Shown here: in pieces, positions 20,094 through 32,900 of the stretch
How the letters are laid out: each line of letters starts with the position of its first letter
Numbering within the stretch: the first letter of the stretch is position 1
Source of the DNA: Guadua angustifolia
Taxonomy: Eukaryota > Streptophyta > Magnoliopsida > Poales > Poaceae
Length of the DNA: 64,000 nt
Reading direction: 5' to 3'
NCBI GenBank assembly: GCA_036346375.1
Contig: CM070508.1
Coordinates: 37,282,862-37,346,861 of the forward strand
Position numbers and translations under genes: made by a program
Notes under the pieces: generated by a model
Told to the model about the DNA's origin: nothing
What the model saw: only the letters and a program-made list of their open reading frames with translations
Database searches by the model: none

Positions 20094-21265
20094 GGTTAGA
20101 GAAAGACAAAAAGGTAAATAGAAACAAACAAAACTACCAAGGCTAAAGTATTGGGATGTGGTTGGTTCGACAAACACTCTCAGCCTTCTATCAAGTTCTT
20201 ACCAATTCTTACCATGCTCAGAAGGGGTGATGGCCACCGACTCGACCAGTAAACCTGTAGAAGATGGATGTATCGATGCTTGGGGACAACCTCCTGAACG
20301 GCTGAGGCAAGATCTGTGGAGCTATAGGAGGCTGGCAAGTGTAGCAAAGGATAGCTCGTACCACATTAGTCACAACAAGTTGAATAAACGTTCTACGACG
20401 GTATGGTGCTGGTCCTAGCCTCAAACCACACTAGAGATGCGAGCCGAGGACACAAATGTCGCCACAATCAACTCGAACAGAAACCGCAAAGGCTGCAACA
20501 ATTTTTTTTCCTTTTTTTTCTTTTTTTTCCTTTTTTTCTGCAGTGGTCATCAAAACTCTACTAGAATGACTCAGGGACCCTAGAAATCAAATTTGCACAT
20601 GCGACTTTCGGAAAAACTAGGGGTACAAAGGTAATTAAAAGATACTCTCTCTCTCTGAACATTGGTTTTGCAATTGATCTGTGCGGCTTTTGTATTATGC
20701 ACTTGCCTTTTCCCTCACTGATTTGGTGTGGTTTTTGTATTATGCACTTGCCTTTTCCCTCACTGATTTGGTGTGGTTTTTGTATTATGCACTTGCCTTT
20801 TCCCACTCTGATTCGGAGCAGTTTTCTTATCCGCGCCAACAATTTGGAAACTGATACTACTTTGGTAAACTCAAAGAATAACTCAGATTAGGAAACGGAT
20901 CAAGGTAATTCACGACCCAATCTGATCCCCCGCACTGGACAGGAAATCAAACTCAACTCTAATATAATCTCCAACGACCAACGAAAGTCGATCGATGTAC
21001 TAAAAGAAACCGACTCAAATTATGAATGTAACTTGTGACAAAACGTGACCCAAACTCGAAACTCTAAAGGCAGAAACTAAAGACCAGCAACTCAACTCGA
21101 TGAAGCAACCGTGAATTCAACAAGCCGAGAACTAAGCAGCAAAAGAAAGGCACAAAAAGTCTTGGATCAAGGGTGACTACTCGCCTATATATTTTTTTGG
21201 TATTTTCTGGACTGTAGGTATAAGAAAAACAATGGAACAGAAGGTCTCTCACCGAACAACCTTGA
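20094..21265 (-). other. Leader of element B
   Basis: Non-coding leader between PBS and gag. It contains a long pyrimidine run (about 20,499-20,538, T-rich with C), a short CT repeat near 20,645-20,656 and a 45-bp tandem repeat. No supported ORF. Confidence 0.6.
20688..20822. repeat. Three tandem 45-bp repeats in the leader of element B
   Basis: Units start at 20,688, 20,733 and 20,778, each ttttgtattatgcacttgcc then ttttccctcactgatttggt; the third diverges after tttccc. On the element's own strand they lie in the leader RNA. Confidence 0.9.
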
Positions 21266-21277
21266 GCTGTGATACCA
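21266..21277 (-). promoter_or_regulatory. Primer binding site of element B
   Basis: The minus strand reads TGGTATCACAGC two bases after the LTR end, one mismatch from the initiator-Met PBS TGGTATCAGAGC. Confidence 0.8.
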
Positions 21278-21279
21278 CT

Positions 21280-22201
21280 TGATGTCGCCTTAGGTGTCCC
21301 GATGTTTCAATGAGAGGGATAGTTTTCGATTTGGTGGAGAAGACGTTGACGATCCGACTACAACTGCATGGGACGGTTGCGCCTTAGCGATCGATACACC
21401 GACTCCGACGGTGGTTGATCTTGCCAGTGCGCAATCAACCCTGTTCTGCATGCAATCGAAGAACGAGAAAGAACAAGATGAGAAGTAAACACACTTCACG
21501 AAATTAAAAGATGAATCAATATGATTGAAAACACGATGGAGTTCTGCAGACGAGGAACGGGTGGTCTAGCCGACACACGCGATCCGCGAGAAAGATAGCG
21601 ACGCTAACTTTGATCTAAACAAAACTCAAAACCCTAAGTGGGGTGGCGGCTGACTATTTATACCCTAAGGGACGCATAGGTTGGCCAAAACATGGGCCAA
21701 ACCAATACAAATCGGATTACAAGGCCCGCAGCCCAAACTGACTCGGACAGCAAAAGTAGTCTCCATTGTTTTGCAGTTTCCCGTTGACTCAGATGGAATT
21801 TGAAGGTGATTTCGGATCCGTTTGAAAGAGGACGAGCAGATATTTCTATCCTGTACTCGTGGGTCTCCAGAAGTGCTCTAGATCAAAAGTTATGTACATT
21901 TCAAGTTGATGCTGTCTGCGAGTCTGAATCTGACTTGGACTTCCTTCAAGCCTCCGACTTGGATTCGAGCCTCTTTGCGCTTGGTGGCTCTTCTCCGTGG
22001 TTCCTAATAAGAATAATATGATCACAAGAATTAAATAACATTCCATTCACTAAATCATTAGTAGGAACACTTAGGAACGACTTGACTTGATAATTTAATT
22101 TGCGTGCACGAGCTCGAGTGAGTGGTCCTTGTACAACAGGTTCATCTTGGGGAAGCGTGGTTGTATGAGTGGTTGTATCCACTGTAGAGATGTTCTCATC
22201 A
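21280..22201 (-). mobile_element. Element B 5' LTR
   Basis: 922 bp on the minus strand, TGATGAGAACATCTC...GGCGACATCA. TATA box TATAAATA at 21,662-21,655. The LTR start encodes the CRM tail (GPLTRARARKLNYQVKSFLS, about 22,140-22,080). It is closely related to the solo LTR at 36,784-37,712, with the same order of blocks and TATAAATAG. TGTAT flanks its outer end (22,202-22,206). Confidence 0.85.
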
Positions 22202-22203
22202 TG

Positions 22204-22290
22204 TATCAAGAGTTATAAAAAAGAGAAAATTCTAACGAGTTTAAATTCTTTAAACTTGTCAGAATTTTCTCTTTTTTGTAACTCTCGATA
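22204..22290. repeat. Near-perfect 87-bp palindrome
   Basis: Two arms of about 42 bases (tatcaagagttat, aaaaaagagaaaattct, then gagtttaaa) are reverse complements with about four mismatches around a 3-base loop (ttc, about 22,246-22,248). It abuts the outer end of element B's LTR. It could be a fold-back element, a MITE-like remnant or a small-RNA hairpin; there is no flanking TA or other clear target duplication. Confidence 0.8.
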
Positions 22291-22735
22291 TATAATGAAT
22301 TTGATCTTGAAACTTTATACATAGGTAGAGTAATCTATTAAGTACATCTACAATTTTTTCAGAATTTTTTGTGACTTTTTTTAGTTGGTGTCCACGGTGT
22401 GTACACGGGAGGGCCTGTGTGCACAGGATACATTGCCTTTTAAACCTCATTCATTTTTTATTGAAAGGTCAACTAATGGCATCCTCATACGACCAATGCA
22501 TTACATGACATAATTTAGAGCTATGGGGATTTGTGCATGCAAATAAAAATAATCCAACTTAAAAAATAGAAAAGGACAAAGGCAGATGAGATGCTACGCC
22601 ATATGGGAAATTTTCTGCAGGAGGGAGTTGTCCTTGCATGTTCAAAATAAAAAGGAAATAATTATTAATGGTTTCTCTCATTGTCAAATTAGAAGTAGAA
22701 TACTGTCATAAATTTGAGTATTTTGCTTTCTGTAC

Positions 22736-22814
22736 CTTTGGCCGAGCATTTTCCAAGTGCACATGCAAACACTTGATAAAATGCAGCACCACTTCATTGA
22801 AATTGGTAACAGGC
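22736..22814 (-). other. Exon candidate (unknown gene)
   Basis: On the minus strand the acceptor tatttacag precedes an open 79-bp stretch ending at CCAAAG followed by the donor GTACAG. In one frame it reads PVTNFNEVVLHFIKCLHVHL. I do not recognise the protein. Confidence 0.25.
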
Positions 22815-23450
22815 CTGTAAATACACAAATTACAATGGTGACGCTTAATAGAATTATAATTAGATAAAAGTAGGTATTATCGGTAAATAATAACCGATGG
22901 AAGCAATAGGTTCTCCTCAAACAGAAATGAGCAAGAAAAGATATAGTTTCCTCAAGGACTCATAAAATAATACTACAATAGTGAATAGTGAACTACAATT
23001 TCTATAGAACATTCACTTCACAGGTTTGAAAACCTTGAAATGTAACGAATAGTCAGCAAAGCAACTATCGATAAATTCAGTTTCAGCTTGTTTGATATGA
23101 TCAGTAGTTCAGATTGCTGTACACTTCCTATTTCAGAAAAAATAACACAGAGGAAGAAAACAGGGAAGAACTGCAAGAACAATGATGTCAATACCAACAG
23201 TATACATCATTAACTACATAGTGCAACCAGTGAACCTTAAGTACAGATTCCCATGGTCCCACCCAATGAGCATGTTACAAAAGAGGTGCCAAAACACCAC
23301 TGGAACTAAGACATAGAGGAAGAAAGTCTAACTGCAATGAAGGTAACAACAGCGTTCTTTTACACAAACAATTAATAAATGAAGTAACTTATTACAGCTA
23401 ACAATGGTACTATCCAAGAAAAATAATTAAAGAAGTTACATATGACATAC

Positions 23451-23612
23451 CCAGTTAGAACGATAGCTACTCCGAAAGATGATATAATCTTAACCCAAGA
23501 GGAGGGCCACAATACAAAGACAAGTGGGGACAGGCTATAAAACCTGTATATCCAATACGGCAATACCTCAAACATTTTCCTCGAAAGACTGCTTAGTTTG
23601 CATTCGCTGTGT
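23451..23612 (-). other. Exon candidate encoding a hydrophobic segment
   Basis: On the minus strand the acceptor ttcttattatag at 23,613 and the donor GTATGTC at 23,450 enclose 162 open bases. They encode HSECKLSSLSRKMFEV then a hydrophobic run (SLSPLVFVLWPSSWVKIISS, FGVAIVLTG), likely one or two membrane segments. It could be a transmembrane exon of the gene whose 5' end lies at 26.2-26.6 kb, but that link is only by orientation. Confidence 0.3.
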
Positions 23613-25203
23613 CTATAATAAGAAAATACTACAAACAAGATTGGCATTCCATTCAAATGAAATAATTCATGTCAGGATAACATATTGTAAAACAAAGATC
23701 AACTAATATCCACATACAAATTTTGAAAGCGCATATAATAATCTCAAAACACAACAAAACTTTTGTGAAGAAGTGGGCAAGAAAACAAAGACAACCAAAG
23801 CACGTCTATGAAAACTTTTAGTTCAATTACTCGCTCCATGAAAACAAAGACAGCTTTGATGAGGCTACAAATTATACAATAACATTGTAAACCGGATCGA
23901 TCTTGCATTCAAATGAGAAAATTTATCTAAGTAAGCGAGTCAGAGAGTAACGCCACACCAATACCCAAAGGAAATCAAGTCCCTTACGGATAGATCGAGC
24001 AAACCCCGCTTCTTAACTTGAAACCCCATTAGGTTCACATGAACCATGACATACATTCCATCCTTCATAAACACAAGCCAAAATAAACACCGAATATCAA
24101 ATCAATTCCAAACAAACAAAATATAAACACATCTCGCTCCTATACACATCACATATTGGATGTAACCCGCCTCACGAACATCTGGTGGTCGGTGATCCTA
24201 CAATCCCAAAAATTGCCACAGATTACCTCATCACATCACCTTTGGATCTAGTGAAAGAGGAACTCAGTAAACTTGGCGACTGTTAGAACGAGAAAACATC
24301 ATTGGTTAAAAGATATCAAAATTTTACAGGCATCCACATGGAAGCAAATACACCAAATCAAGAGATGGCATGAGCTTCTTTAGTGCCTTCAATAAACAAT
24401 AAGCAACAACAAAGTGTTAACGTACTGTAGCCTTACTTCAGCGTACTATACACACACAAGAAAGGAGAAAACAAAAGGATGTAATCAAAGATATTGTTAG
24501 ATATTACTTTAAGGTTCTATCCACCGGCAAGAAAAGCTTAGCAATCACACCCTAAAAGGAATAGAACATACACTTCAAGAAACAGGGAAAAATTTGTAAT
24601 AATCAAAGCATAGCGTCTTGAATGTGGAGTTGAACTTTATGCCTTCATTTCATTTTGAGGCTATTATTCATATTACCACCAAAGCCGGCAGTTTTGTTCC
24701 ATCAAAAGAAGTAAACGCTCTATGCCTCTACTCTTACATGACCGACCAAATCACCCTTATGACTCTAAAAGTTCATTATCACTAATTGCTATGATGTAAC
24801 TAAGCAAAGAGGAAAAAGAGGAACAATAAGACATGCGGGTAAACAATTTATACGGTACAACTCATCAAAATAACAAGTGAGTTGAACATGCAGATGGTTC
24901 AAGTATACACTTCATAGCCCCGCCATAAAATATACAACAAAAGGATACGATACTCGATAGGAAATGATCATCCTTTAAGACTCTTCCTCTAAAAATCAAG
25001 CGTTCTTTGGTCCATGGGAAGCCCAGTTGCATCTGCTATCTTCTCTTTTAGGACCAAAACAAACACCTAAAACAATTTGGCAATTAGCTCTTCCCAAAAC
25101 ATTGCACATAGGAATATTCACTCTCCTGATTCTAAATACAACTGAAGTGGCAGGGAGTTAAACATTATGTAGCATTTGTAGCAGAAGAGTAGAGCATAAT
25201 TAC

Positions 25204-25331
25204 ATTCTTCTTAACACGAATTTTGTGGACTTGTGAATCCAGGGTTTTGATATTGATCTCAATAGTAGACTCGGATCATCACCGACTTTCTTCTTTGAGC
25301 TGCTGGCCCCATTAGAAGCATCATCACCATC
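25204..25331 (-). pseudogene. Ubiquitin-like domain exon (BAG6-like), frameshifted
   Basis: The minus strand, after the acceptor ctatgtag, reads DGDDASNGASSSKKKVGDD. It then continues, one base out of frame, with ESTIEINIKTLDSQVHKIRV and KKN, followed by the donor GTAATT. The word IEINIKTLDSQ at the start of a ubiquitin-like fold after an acidic Ser-rich N-terminus is typical of plant BAG6/large proline-rich ubiquitin-like proteins. The one-base loss after GDD breaks the frame. No further exons of such a gene are recognisable, so this is most likely a fragment. Confidence 0.45.
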
Positions 25332-26176
25332 CTACATAGGCAGTGCGGATAAATCGAGGTAATGTCATTTGCTTAGATGCTTTACGGGCATGGTGAGCTT
25401 TCTTCATAGGCTACTAAATCCACACTTAAGCTTATAGAACCAGCTGCCCCACCTGCCAAACATGAGATCTCCTAGGGTTTTGTTAGCCTTAAGCACATGC
25501 GACTACCAAAGAAACCTACACCTTTTACGCCTTGACCGTATAGCACGTTCCATAATCTTGGGGCTCCATCAAACATTGCAAAGCAGATGAAAGACAGAAT
25601 GAGAATTGTTTCCTTTCCCCCTTTTTTAGCATCTCCATTTATTGAATCAACCGATCGTTAAGATTGGCCAATCAGAGGGCACCAAATGGTATCTCGAAGC
25701 AAGAATGATTTGGTCCTACTTGATTGTCTTGTTTGGACCACTTTTTCTGTATATGTTATATTCCTAGTAGTCTAAGACAAAATCACCTCAGCATCCCACG
25801 GACGCGCATAGACGAAATAAAGTCCAGATACCAGGTAGAAATGCTAGCGAAGCCTACGAAACAAAAACTATGTTTAATCCCAACTTTAATTGGTCTCAAA
25901 TTCTCAATTCAACGTGTGCTTGGGAGGCATTCCAACGAACACCCCAAGAACACCCTCAAGAATCGACATCAGAGAACAAAAATCAACTCGCTTCCAGATC
26001 AAATGTCACACCCCCAATCTTTCGCACCCAGGCGGGCATTCCAACAAACACTTCGTGGGACGGTTTGGTCACCCCGATAAACATGCAGAGAAAGAAAAGA
26101 TGAAAGAAAGAAAGAAAAAGGAGCTTCCTCCAGATTCACCTATATTAGGCCCGGTAGCGGCTAGCCCTCGAGCTAC

Positions 26177-26575
26177 CCTTGATGTATCTTGCAGTGGCCT
26201 CAACCCGGGCTCCCTCCTGCGACAACGACATCAACTCCGATCCATCTGTCATTCAAACGGCCAGAGGCCAGACCCAACAAGGGACCTGGAGGCAGGGGAG
26301 GACGGACCTGGTGGCCGGGGATGTCGACGGAAAAGCGGCGGAGGTGGTCGAGCACGCGGCCCTCGGAGAAGGCACCCAGCGGCGCTGGGGAGGAGGCGGC
26401 GGCGGAGAGGCCGGGGAGGAGGAGGCGGCGGTGGAGAGCACAGGGAGGCGGATGCGACGGCAGAGAGGCTGTGGAGGAGGAGGCGACGCGGAGAAGCCGG
26501 GGAGGAGGAGGCGTCGGCGGAGAGGAAGGGGAGGAGGCGCAGCCGATAGATTGATTTGGCGTGCGGAGAGAGCAC
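26177..26575 (-). pseudogene. First exons of an M28 metallopeptidase-like (ERMP1-type) gene, relic
   Basis: On the minus strand a GC-rich Pro/Ser/Ala-rich first exon (about 26,575-26,308) ends with FSEGRVLDHLRRFSVDIPGH then Q at a CAG|GTCCGT donor. After a ~90-bp intron with gtcgcag acceptor, a 40-bp exon (26,216-26,177) reads EGARVEATARYIK before GTAGCT. The joined pattern matches the N-terminal region of plant Zn-dependent M28 exopeptidases of the endoplasmic reticulum metallopeptidase type (FSE..., G.QEG, AA.YIK), named from memory. No metal-binding exon was found downstream, so only the 5' end seems present. A GC-rich 5' exon next to heterochromatic repeats suggests a gene fragment. Confidence 0.4.
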
Positions 26576-26639
26576 AGGCCGGGAGGGGATTAGGGTATAA
26601 AGTTGGTGCTAATCTTTTTCACCCCGCGCGCGCACACCA

Positions 26640-26907
26640 ATAGAATTACCGACGTATTTTTTCCGACTGACTCTAGGACCGGAAAAGTTCATGCACTTTT
26701 GCCGACTGATTGTAGGATAGGAAAAATTAAGTTTTACGATGCACGATCCGTCGCTAATAATAAGTATTATTGCCGACTGACCAGCTGACACTATAGAGAC
26801 AATTCCCGACTGGTCATCAGTTGCAAACTTTTGCCGACTTCTTTTCTGTTGGCATTTACATACTATTGCCGTCGGACGTCCGACGCTAATTCTGTGTTGT
26901 GGTATAG
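26640..26907. mobile_element. Possible CACTA-type transposon end (subterminal repeats)
   Basis: Short direct repeats of the type TGCCGACTG occur at about 26,661, 26,701, 26,771, 26,807 and 26,833 (tccgactgac, gccgactgat, gccgactgac, cccgactggt, gccgacttct). CACTATAGAGACAATTCCCG begins at 26,789. Clustered CCGACT words near a CACTA start are typical of En/Spm subterminal regions. No second end or transposase is seen. The satellite starts at 26,908 without a junction motif. Confidence 0.35.
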
Positions 26908-29900
26908 AGCTTGTTTCGGTCCATTTCGCTTTGACGTTAATTTCATACAAATCGAGATCCGAACAGGTGGATTTTGTGAAAGTTTACACTAGAACGAAAC
27001 ACTCCGAAAATGCTCCGGGTTGCACTCCTATGTGTCACCGGTCTCGTTGGAGCTTGTTTCGATCGATTTCGCTCTGATGTTAATTTCATTCAAACCGGGA
27101 TCCGAACAAGTGGAGTTTATGAAAGTTTGACCCGAAGCGAAATACTCCGAAGACACACCGGATTGCCCTCATATGTGTTGTCGGTCTTATTGGACCAAGT
27201 TTCGGTCAATTCGCTTGATGTGAAATTCGTACAAATCGAGATGCGAACAGCTGGATTTTTTTCAAGTATGCACCGAGCGAAACACTCCGTAAATTTTTTG
27301 AATTGTAGTCCTTAGTGTTGCCGGTCTCATTGGAGCTTGTTTTGGTCGATTTCGCTCTAAAGTTAATTTTATTCAAATTGGGATCCGCACAAGTGGTGGA
27401 CTTTATAAAAGATTGCCCCAAAACCGAAACACTCTAAGGACAGACTGGATTGCCCTCGTATGTGTTGTCGGTCATATTGGAGCTTGTTTCGGTCGAATTA
27501 GCTTTGATGTAAATTTCGTACAAATCGAGATCCGAACTGGTGGATTTTGTGAAAGTTTGCACCGGTGCGAAACAATCCGAAAATGCAATGGATTGCACTC
27601 CTACGTATCGCCGGTATCATTGGAGCTTGTTTCGATCAATTTCACTCTGGTCTTTGATTTAAATCGGGATCCGAAAAAGTGGACTTTTTGAAAGTTTGCC
27701 CCGAAATGAAACACTCCGAAGACACAACGGATAGCCCTCGAAAGTGTTGTCGGTCCTGTTGGAGCTTGTTTCGGTCAAATTCCCTTTGATGTTAATTTTG
27801 TACAAGTTGAGATCCGAACAACTGGATTGTGTGAAAGTTTGCACCACAGCGAAACACTACGAAAATGCACCGAATTGCACTCCTTAGCGTCGCCGGTCTC
27901 ATTGGTGCTTGTTTGGTCGATTTCGCTCGATGTTAATTTCATTCAAACCGGGATCGAATAAGTGGACTTTATGAAAGTTTGCCCGGCGAAACACTCAAGA
28001 CACACCGGATTGCCCTCGTAAGTGTTGTCGGTCTTGTTGGAGCTTGTTTGATCGAATTCGCTTTGATGTTAATTTCGTACATTTCGAGATCCGAACATGT
28101 GGATTTTGTGAAAGTTTGCCCGAGAGTGAAACACTCCGAAAATGCACCGGGTTGCACTCCTATATATCGCCGGTCTCATTGGAGCATGTTTCGCTCGTTT
28201 TCGCTCTAGTGTTAGTTTCATTAAACCGGGATCCAAACAAGTGGACTTTATGAAAGTTTGCCTCGAAGCGAAGCACTCCGAAGACACACCGGATTGCCCT
28301 CGAAAGTGTTGTCGGTCCTGTTGGAGCTTGTTTCGGTCAAATTCCCTTTGATGTTAATTTCGTACAAGTTGAGATCCGAACAACTGGATTGTGTGAAAGT
28401 TTGCACCACAGCGAAACACTACGAAAATGCACCGAATTGCACTCCTTAGCGTCGCCGGTCTCATTGGTGCTTGTTTCGGTCGATTTCGCTCTGATGTTAA
28501 TTTCATTCAAACCAGGATCCGAATAAGTGGACTTTATGAAAGTTTGCCCCGAAGCGAAACACTCCGAAGACACACCGGATTGCCCTCGTAAGTGTTGTCG
28601 GTCTTGTTGGAGCTTGTTTCAGTCGAATTCGCTTTGATGTTAATTTCGTACATTTCGAGATCCGAACATGTGGATTTTGTGAAAGTTTGCCCGAGAGTGA
28701 AACACTCCGAAAATGCACCGGGTTGCACTCCTATATATCGCCGGTCTCATTGGAGCATGTTTCGCTCGTTTTCGCTCTAGTGTTAGTTTCATTAAACCGG
28801 GATCCAAACAATTGGACTTTATGAAAGTTTGACCCAAAGTGAAACTCTCCGAAGACACACCGAATTGCCGTCGTAAGTGTTATCGGTCTTGTTGGTGCAT
28901 GTTTCGGTCGATTCGCTTGATGTTAGCTTCGTACAAATCGAGATCCGAACAGGTGGATTTTGTGAAAGTTTGCACCGGAGTAAAACTCTACGAAAATACA
29001 CCGAATTGCACTCCTTAGTGTCGCCGGTCTCATTGGAGCTTGTTTCGGTCAATTTTGCTCTGATGTTAATTTCATTCAAGCCGGGATACGAACAACTCCA
29101 ACTTTATGAAAGTTTGCCCCGAAACGAAACACTCCGAAGACACACCGAATTGCCCTCGTAAGTGTTCTCCGTCTTGGTGGAGCTTGTTTCGGTCGGTTTG
29201 GCTCTGGGGTTAACTTCATTCAAACCGGGATCCGAACAAGTGGACATTATGAAAGCACTCCGATGACACCCCGGATTGTCCTCGTAAGTGTTGTCGGTCT
29301 TGTTGGAGCTTGTTTCGGTCCATTTCGCTTTGACGTTAATTTCGTATAAATCGAGATCCGAATAGGTGGACTTTGTGAAAGTTTACAGTAGAGCGAAACA
29401 CTCCGAAAATGCACCGGGTTGCACTCCTTTGTGTCGCCAGTCTCATTGGAGCTTGTTTCGATCGATTTCGCTCTAATGTTAATTTCAATCAAACTGGGAT
29501 CCAAACAAGAAGAGTTTATGAAAGTTTGACCCGAAGCGAAACACTCCGAAGACACACCGGATTGCCCTCGTAAGTTTTGTCAGTCTTATTGGAGCAAGTT
29601 TCGGTCGATTCACTTGATGTTAAATTCTTACAAATCGAGATGCGAATAGGTGGATTTTTTTCAAGTATGCACCGAGCGAAACACTCCGTAAATTTTCTGA
29701 ATTGCAGTCCTTAGTGTCGCCGGTCTCATTGGAGCATGTTTCAGTCGATTTCGCTCTGAAGTTAATTTCAATCAAATCAGGATCCGCACAAGTGGTGGAC
29801 TTTATAAAAGTTTGCCCCAAAAGCGAAACACTCCGTGGACACACTGAATTGCCCTCGTATGTGTTGTCGGTCATATTGGAGCTTGTTTCGGTCGAATCGC

Positions 29901-32900
29901 TTTGATGTTAACATCGTACAATTCGAGATCCGAACCGGTGGATTTTGTGAAAGTTTGCACTGGAGTGAAACATTCCGAAAATGCAACAGATTGCACTCCT
30001 ACGTATGGCCGGTCTCATTGGAGCTTGCTTCGGTAGATTTCGCTCTGGTGTTAGATTGATTTAAATCGGGATCCGAGCAAGTGGACTTTATGAAAGTTTG
30101 CCCCGAAGCGAAGCACTCCGAAGACACACCGGATTGCCCTCAAAACTGTTGTCGGTCCTGTTGGAGCTTGTTTCGGTCAAATTCCCTTTGATGTTAATTT
30201 CGTACAAGTTGAGATCCGAACAACTGGATTGTGTGAAAGTTTGCACCACAGCGAAACACTACGAAAATGTACCGAATTGCACTCCTTAGCGTCGCCGGTC
30301 TCATTGGAGCTTGTTTCGGTCGATTTCGCTCCGATGTTAATTTCATTCAAATCGGGATCCGAATAGGTGGACTTTATGAAAGTTTCCCCCGAAGCGAAAC
30401 ACTCCGAAGACACACTGGATTGCCCTCGTAAGTGTTGTCGGTCTTGTTGGTGCTTGTTTCGGTCGAATTCGCTTTCATGTTAATTTCGTACATTTCGAGA
30501 TCCGAACATGTGGATTTTGTGAAAGTTTGCACGGGAGCGAAACACTCCGAAAATGCACCGAGTTGCACTCCTATATATCGCCGGTCTCAATGTAGCATGT
30601 TTCGCTCGTTTTTGCTCTGGTGTTGGTTTCATTCAAACCGGGATCCGAACAGCTGGACTTTATGAAAGTTTGCCCCTAAGCGAAACTCTCCGAAGACACA
30701 CCGGATTGCCCTCGTAAGTGTTATCGGTCTTGTTGGTGCATGTTTCGGTCGATTCGCTTGATGTTAGATTCGTACAAATCGAGATCCGAACAGGTGGATT
30801 TTGTGAAAGTTTGCACCGGAGCGAAACTCTACGAAAATGCACCGAATTGCACTCCTTAGTTTCGCCGGTCTCATTGGAGCTTGTTTCGGTCGATATTGCT
30901 CTGATGTTAATTTCATTCAATCCGGGATACGAACAACTTGACTTTATGAAAGTTTGCCCCGAAACGAAACTCTCTGAAGACACCCCGAATTGCCCTCGTA
31001 AGTGTTGTCCGTCTTGGTGGAGCTTGTTTCGGTCGGTTAGGCTCTGATGTTATCTTTATTCAAGCCGGGATCTGAACAAGTGGACTTAATGAAAGTTTCC
31101 CCTGAAGCGAAGCACTCCGATGACACCCCGGATTGTCCATGTAAGTGTTGTCGGTCTTGTTGGACCTTGTTTCGGTCCATTTCGCTTTCACGTTAATTTC
31201 GTACAAATCGAGATCCGAATAGGTGGATTTTGTGAAAGTTTACACTAGAGCGAAACACTCCAAAAATACACCGGGTTGCACTCCTATGTGTCGCCAGTCT
31301 CATTGGAGCTTGTTTCGATCGATTTCGCTCTTATGTTAATTTCATTCAAACCGGGATCCGAACAAGTGGAGTTTATGAAAGTTTGTCCCGAAGCGAAACA
31401 CTCCAAAGACACACCGGATTGCCCTCGCAAGTGTTGTCAGTCTTATTGGACCATGTTTCGGTCGATTCGCTTGATGTTAAATTCATACAAATTGAGACGC
31501 GAACAGGTGGATTTTTTTCAAGTATGTACCGAGCGAAACACTTTGTAAATTTTCTGAATTGCAGTCCTTAGTGTTGCCGGTCTCATTGGAGCATGTTTCG
31601 GTCGATTTCACTCTGAAGTTAATTTCATTCAAATCGGGATCCGCACAAGTGGTGGACTTTATAAAAATTTGACCCAAAAGCGAAACACTCTGCGGACACA
31701 CTGAATTGCCCTCGTATGTGTTGTCGGTCATATTGGAGCTTGTTTCGGCCGAATTTGCTTTGATGTTAACTTCGTACAAATCGAGATCCGACATGGTGGA
31801 TTTTGTGAAAGTTTGCACTGGAGCGAAACAATCCGAAAATGCAACGGATTGCACTCCTACGTATCGCCGGTCTCATTCGAGCTTCTTACGGTCGATTTCG
31901 CTCTGGTGTCAGTTTGATTTAAATCGGTATCCGAACAAGTGGACTTAATGAAAGTTTGCCCCGAAGCGAAGCACTCCGAAGACACACCGGATTGCCCTCG
32001 AAAGTGTTGTCGGTCCTGTTGGAGCTTGTTTCGCTCAAATTCCCTTTGATATTAATTTCGTACAAGTTGAGATCCGAACAACTGGATTGTGTGAAAGTTT
32101 GCACCACAGCGAAACACTACGAAAATGGACCGAATTGCACTCCTTAGCGTCGCCGGTCTCATTGGATCTTGTTTCGGTCGATTTCGCTCTGATGTTATTT
32201 TCATTCAAACCGGGATCTGAATAAGTGGACTTTATGAAAGTTTGCCCTGAAGCGAAACACTCCGAAGACACAACGGATTGCCCTCGTAAGTGTTGTCGGT
32301 CTTGTTGGAGCTTGTTTCAGTCGAATTCGCTTTGATGTTAATTTCGTACATTTCGAGATCCGAACATGTGGATTTTGTGAAAATTTGCCCGAGAGCGAAA
32401 CAGTCCGAAAATGCACCGGGTTGCACTCCTATATATCGCCGGTCTCATTGGAGCATGTTTCGCTCGTTTTCGCTCTAGTGTTACTTTTATTAAACCGGGA
32501 TCCGAACAACTGGACTTTATGAAAGTTTGCCCCAAAGCGAAACTCTCCGAAGACACACCGAATTGCCCTCGTAAGTGTTATCGGTCTTGTTGGTGCATGT
32601 TTCGGTCGATTCGCTTGATGTTAGATTCGTACAAATCGAGATCCGAACAGGTGGATTTTGTGAAAGTTTGCACCGGAGCAAAACTCTACGAAAATGCACC
32701 AAATTGCACTCCTTAGTGTCGCCGGTCTCATTGGAGCTTGTTTCGGTCGATTTTACTCTGATGTTAATTTCATTCAAGCCGGGATACGAACAACTCCAAC
32801 TTTGTGAAAGTTTGCCCCGAAACGAAACACTCCGAAGACACACCGAATTGCCCTCGTAAGTGTTCTCCGTCTTGGTGGAGCTTGTTTCGGTCGGTTTGGC

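Larger units (their letters stand above)
4178..22201 (-). mobile_element. Element B: CRM/CRR-type Ty3/gypsy retrotransposon, interrupted and decayed
   Basis: Read on the minus strand: 5' LTR (22,201-21,280), PBS-like TGGTATCACAGC (21,277-21,266), leader with short repeats, gag with CCHC knuckle, protease, [element A insertion], reverse transcriptase with YFDD, RNase H, integrase with HHCC and D-D35-E, a C-terminal RTTPIQ tail, purine tract and truncated 3' LTR. No chromodomain follows integrase; instead the tail points into the LTR, as in the CRM lineage of centromeric retrotransposons of grasses. At least four frameshifts and several stops show it is dead. About 186 bp of protease is missing at the right edge of element A. 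Of the 18.0 kb, 10,990 bp belong to nested elements A and C. Confidence 0.85.
22291..25203. other. AT-rich intergenic or intronic island
   Basis: Not related to the surrounding elements and mostly without open frames. On the minus strand it has two exon-like stretches with good splice sites (22,736-22,814 and 23,451-23,612). The rest shows nothing recognisable; it may be introns and 3' flank of a degenerated host gene. Confidence 0.4.
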
